A model generated the notes under the pieces. That model ran no database searches and was not told the origin of the DNA. It was given only the letters and a program-made list of their open reading frames with translations. Shown here piece by piece: positions 12,742-15,668 of a stretch of DNA of 15,668 nt. Position 1 is the first letter of the stretch; each line of letters starts with the position of its first letter. Made by a program: the position numbers and the translations under genes. The stretch covers positions 1-15,668 of the forward strand of contig JAUVEF010000006.1 of NCBI GenBank assembly GCA_030594905.1. Direction: 5' to 3'. Source of the DNA: Methanosarcinales archaeon (GTDB lineage Archaea; Halobacteriota; Methanosarcinia; Methanosarcinales; Methanogasteraceae).

Positions 12742-14133
12742 ATGCCAGATACGATCATCAAAAACGCGCGAATACTCTGGAAAAACGAACTTCAGAGCGT
12801 TGATATCGCAATAACGGATGGAAAAATCGATAAAATCGGAAAGAACGTCCCCGAAGACGGGAGTAAGATCGATGCCCGTGGAGCACTGGTACTTCCCGGA
12901 ATAATCGATGTCCACGTCCATTTCAGGGATCCCGGGCTTACGCACAAGGAGAACTGGTACACCGGCTCGTGTGCTGCCGCTGCCGGCGGAGTGACGACGG
13001 TCATCGACCATCCGAATACAGTACCACCAACGCTCGATAAAAAATCATTCAAACTCAAGCTCACGTCTGCAAAACGTAAGTCGATCATCGATTTCGGGAT
13101 TAACGGCGGTGTTGCGCCTTCGTCAGACCCCCGGAACATGCAGGAACTGTGGAACCTCGGCGTGACCGCATTCGGAGAGATATTCATGGCGGACGGAGAA
13201 CTCGAAGTCGGTGAAACGGATCTCGAAAGATTGTTAGGGTCGGTTGCAGAACTCAGGGCAATCGCATGTATTCATGCAGAGAACGGAGAATTGTGCAGCC
13301 ATTTCACTGAAGAATTACAGGGGATACGTCGCCCTGACGTGTATTCACGCGCCCGCCCAAATATCTGTGAGGCGATCGCGATTGAGCAGGTGCTTGAGAT
13401 GCAGGAGGCATCAGGGCAGCGGAGAGGGGCGGAAGTGCGGGATGACCCCCCCGCACGGACACATATCTGCCATTTGAGCACGAGGGAAGGAGTCGGCGTG
13501 ATCAGGCGGATGAAATATGGACAAAAAGAAGTTCCATTCACATGCGAGGTTGCGCCGCATCACATCTTCTTGCAGCACAAAGACTGGGATCGTCTCGGAA
13601 CACTTGGGAAGATGAACCCACCGCTCCGGAAGCGGTGCCTTCAGCACCTCTGGAACGCGCTTAATGACCGCACAATCGACATCATCGCATCGGATCATGC
13701 GCCGCATACCGAAGAAGAGAAACGGGCTAACATCTGGGACGCACCCGCTGGCGTTCCCGGCGTCGAAACGATGTTTCCGATGATGCTTTATGCGGCAAAG
13801 CAAAACCTGGTCCCGCTCTGGCGGGTGATCGAAGCGATGACTGCAAAGCCTGCGCAGATCTTTGGACTCAAGGGAAAGGGCAGGATTGCGAAAGGGTGCG
13901 ATGCAGATCTTGTTATCGTTGATACGAGGAACGTCCGTGAGATAAAAAGCGAAGAACTTCACAGCAAAGCCGGATGGACTCCGTTTGAGGGAAAGGAAGG
14001 AATATTTCCGGAGATGGTCATGTCCCGCGGAGAGATCGTATACGATGGTGAGATCGCAGGCAAGAAGGGGCGGGGGAAATTCCTGAGTGGGAAAGGGTAT
14101 GATGATCACGCGGCTGAAACACAGGCAGCATGA
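12742..14133 (+). CDS. pyrC: Dihydroorotase (class I type)
   Basis: 463 residues from ATG 12742. The frame is open back to 12574, but the protein begins naturally at MPDTIIKNARIL; the RBS is weak. It catalyses reversible cyclisation of carbamoyl-aspartate to dihydroorotate in pyrimidine synthesis. The amidohydrolase fold has DVHVHFRDPG (56-65; metal ligands H58 and H60, substrate Arg62), HPNT (90-93), IHAEN (177-181; H178), CHLST (243-247; H244), APHH (271-274) and ASDHAPH (316-322; D318). At the position where many relatives have a carboxylated bridging Lys (FKIF), this protein has FGEIF with Glu146, so the bridging ligand may differ. It stands alone on the plus strand with no neighbouring pyr gene in the window. 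Confidence 0.93.
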   Translation: MPDTIIKNARILWKNELQSVDIAITDGKIDKIGKNVPEDGSKIDARGALVLPGIIDVHVHFRDPGLTHKENWYTGSCAAAAGGVTTVIDHPNTVPPTLDKKSFKLKLTSAKRKSIIDFGINGGVAPSSDPRNMQELWNLGVTAFGEIFMADGELEVGETDLERLLGSVAELRAIACIHAENGELCSHFTEELQGIRRPDVYSRARPNICEAIAIEQVLEMQEASGQRRGAEVRDDPPARTHICHLSTREGVGVIRRMKYGQKEVPFTCEVAPHHIFLQHKDWDRLGTLGKMNPPLRKRCLQHLWNALNDRTIDIIASDHAPHTEEEKRANIWDAPAGVPGVETMFPMMLYAAKQNLVPLWRVIEAMTAKPAQIFGLKGKGRIAKGCDADLVIVDTRNVREIKSEELHSKAGWTPFEGKEGIFPEMVMSRGEIVYDGEIAGKKGRGKFLSGKGYDDHAAETQAA

Positions 14134-14205
14134 CTCTGGTGCGTATGGATGGCTGATGGCTGAATGGGGCAAGTTGTATCACCCCGCAACTCCCCGATTT
14201 CCACT

Positions 14206-14241
14206 CTAATCGTGAACCTAATCATGAACTCAATCGTGAAC
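14206..14241. repeat. Three tandem 12-nt repeats in an intergenic stretch
   Basis: CTAATCGTGAAC (14206-14217), CTAATCATGAAC (14218-14229) and TCAATCGTGAAC (14230-14241) follow each other without gaps; the middle copy differs from the first at one base. The rest of 14134-14380 shows no gene. A TATA-like AGTATATAGT near 14254-14263 points rightward but has no recognisable product. The repeats may be regulator-binding iterons for the downstream HD gene, whose box A is about 140 nt away, or simple slippage. Confidence 0.6.
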
Positions 14242-14380
14242 CCATTTCACTCAAGTATATAGTGGACGCTCCTCCCAATCCCGCACCCCGATTCCGGCAA
14301 GCAGCTCAACGGCTGATAGAATGCGTGTTATACCGTATTCCAGGTTCAACCAACGTTCTCAATTAAATTGTCTTCAGAAA

Positions 14381-14438
14381 TTTTATATATCTATGAAACG
14401 TTGTGTGACATTGCAGACAATGACCACTCGAAAGGTGA
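14381..14438 (+). promoter_or_regulatory. Promoter and ribosome binding site of the HD-domain gene
   Basis: A good box A, TTTTATATAT (14381-14390), is followed about 25 nt later by the predicted start of transcription near 14411. GGTGA (14434-14438) lies 4 nt before ATG 14443. Together they fix the start of the downstream open frame. Confidence 0.65.
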
Positions 14439-14442
14439 GAAT

Positions 14443-15668
14443 ATGGTAGAAAATCTCTCAGAAAGTCTTGAGATACACAATGAGCAACTTGTAAGCTGTT
14501 TTGGGAGTATAGAAGTGGCGGTAGGGGATCTTTGGAAGTCCCCACAGCTTCAACATTATACAAAACATGGTTTGGACCATTCCCGAAGAATTATTGGGAT
14601 AATCGGAAATCTGCTTGAAGATCACACCGATCTGTTAAACGATCATGAACGTTTCATCCTTCTCGCATCGGCATATCTGCATGACATCGGTATGCAATCC
14701 CCATCTCACGCAGGTTTACCTCTCAAGTCCGAAGGATATACTATAGAAGAATCAGAGATTGTCAGGGAGAAGCATAACGAATCCAGTGCAATAATGATAC
14801 TCGAAAGTGTTTCGACGAGCTCGGAATTATCATTGGGTTTGGAGCACTGCAAAGACTATGCTGATTTTATAGCCACTCTTTCGAGATATCACAGAAAATT
14901 GAATATCAGCGAAGTAGATGATACCTCTCTTGCTGGCGAAGATATACGATTGCCACTCTTGATAGCGCTTCTCAGGCTTGGCGATGAATTGGATGCAGAC
15001 TATAACAGAGTGAATATGAAAATCCTGAAGTTGCGGGATATCCCGGTGCAAAGCAAATTCCACTGGTGGTCTCATCATTACGTCAGTAGTATTCTTATCA
15101 GAAACGGACGAATAGATTTATATTTTAGATTTCCTGAAAAATACCGGGAAGACACGAGAGTTGAAGCATTCCGTAACAAGGTATGTGAATCAGTCAGGGA
15201 CCAATTTCTGGAGGTTTACGATATATTTGACAGGCATGGGATAAGGCTTTATCGAGATATTAGAATTAAAGAAGAAAAGTACATTCCAGACGGTGTATTG
15301 GCGCCAATACCCGGCGACCTTTCAGAATACATCAACGAAAACATTCTAAAAATCACAGAGAGTTCCCAAAAATTGAGCGCGGAGACCGGTGCCGCCTGGT
15401 TCGTTGACGGGGTTGCTTATTCAGACGATGCCGAGGTTGTGAACTGTTTGAACAATGTGGTCAATTTAGTGGCCGAAGGTAGAAATTTCGATGCTGCCAA
15501 GGAGATAAAACGGTGTCATATTCTCACGATGACACCCAAGGAGAAAATGATCTTTTCAGGTCTCGCTGGTAATTGCTGTTATATCATAGGTAAGTTAAGT
15601 GAGGCAAAAGAATACTATGAAGATGCATTAAAAATTTCCGAGAGAAAAGACGTTCAAGAAATTTACAA
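14443..15668 (+). CDS. HD-domain protein with TPR-like C-terminal region (partial, runs off the window)
   Basis: The frame is open from ATG 14443 through the last base, giving 408 residues and no stop, so the 3' end lies outside. An HD-type phosphohydrolase-like domain fills the first half: HYTKHGLDHSRRI (38-50) with H42/H46, YLHDIGM (79-84) with the H80-D81 doublet, KHNESSA (110-116), LSRYHRK (146-152) and LLRLGDELD (176-184) with D181. These are the metal-binding positions in order. Residues 185-290 are a mixed alpha/beta region. From about 330 on there are helical repeats ending GKLSEAKEYYEDALKISERK, typical of TPR units. HD domains with this pattern occur next to Hsp90-like ATPase or repeat domains in conflict and stress proteins, so a defence or signalling role is possible but unproven. 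The gene looks more A+T-rich than pyrC and may be acquired. Confidence 0.75.
   Translation, partial: MVENLSESLEIHNEQLVSCFGSIEVAVGDLWKSPQLQHYTKHGLDHSRRIIGIIGNLLEDHTDLLNDHERFILLASAYLHDIGMQSPSHAGLPLKSEGYTIEESEIVREKHNESSAIMILESVSTSSELSLGLEHCKDYADFIATLSRYHRKLNISEVDDTSLAGEDIRLPLLIALLRLGDELDADYNRVNMKILKLRDIPVQSKFHWWSHHYVSSILIRNGRIDLYFRFPEKYREDTRVEAFRNKVCESVRDQFLEVYDIFDRHGIRLYRDIRIKEEKYIPDGVLAPIPGDLSEYINENILKITESSQKLSAETGAAWFVDGVAYSDDAEVVNCLNNVVNLVAEGRNFDAAKEIKRCHILTMTPKEKMIFSGLAGNCCYIIGKLSEAKEYYEDALKISERKDVQEIY

Noticed and set aside
13411..14172. Minus-strand open frame of 253 codons antisense to pyrC
   Set aside because: It lies entirely opposite the strongly supported dihydroorotase gene; its peptide is Cys/His/Pro-rich without a domain, typical of an antisense shadow.
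14206..14241. CRISPR-like array
   Set aside because: The units are only 12 nt and contiguous, with no spacers; no cas genes are in the window.
14310..14360. Possible tRNA-like T-arm (GGTTCAACC)
   Set aside because: No matching acceptor or anticodon stems around it.

Overview
The window is archaeal chromosome, most likely from a methanogen-related euryarchaeon (Methanomicrobia or the ANME/Syntrophoarchaeum neighbourhood; the lineage is inference). The evidence is TATA-type box A elements about 25 nt before start sites, GGTGA/GGAGG ribosome binding sites, an archaeal ftsZ-secE pair, CetZ-like tubulin-superfamily proteins, CARDB surface proteins and a PGF-CTERM sorting tail. Base composition is moderate, near 50% G+C in most genes, with A+T-rich promoters.

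Layout. Positions 61-2410 (+) hold an isocitrate/isopropylmalate dehydrogenase family enzyme and a membrane-anchored S49 (SppA-like) peptidase, separated by a compound hairpin. A Cys-rich unknown protein (2376-2897, -) and a cupredoxin-like lipoprotein (3005-3469, +) diverge from a shared promoter region. From 12469 down to 3534 everything firmly called is on the minus strand: tRNA-Gly(CCC), a six-repeat PD40 propeller with a PGF-CTERM tail, ftsZ-secE, and then a tandemly duplicated two-gene module. Each module has a secreted, single-pass CARDB protein followed by a CetZ-like GTPase. The second module continues into a 91-residue unknown protein and a winged-helix regulator. Positions 12742-14133 (+) encode dihydroorotase. 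From 14443 (+) to the window edge runs a partial gene for an HD-domain protein with a TPR-like C-terminal part.

The most interesting part is 3534-10984. Three tubulin/FtsZ-superfamily GTPases lie in 6.6 kb: one canonical FtsZ and two divergent CetZ-like paralogues, each paired with a membrane protein that has a large extracellular CARDB region and a short basic cytoplasmic tail. Both the CARDB tail (R-x-x-R-E-Y-S-F/Y) and the GTPase C-terminus (L-E-P-I-Y) are conserved between the copies. This suggests a membrane-linked cytoskeletal system in which an envelope protein is coupled to a cytoplasmic filament, possibly controlled by the wHTH regulator at the end of the operon. That function is inference. 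The pairing, duplication, topology signals and motifs can be read from the sequence.

The gene-poor stretches (9162-9684, 10985-11288, 14134-14442) contain promoters, hairpins, a 12-nt tandem repeat and two possible decayed reading frames. I saw no CRISPR array, rRNA, intact transposase or integrase.
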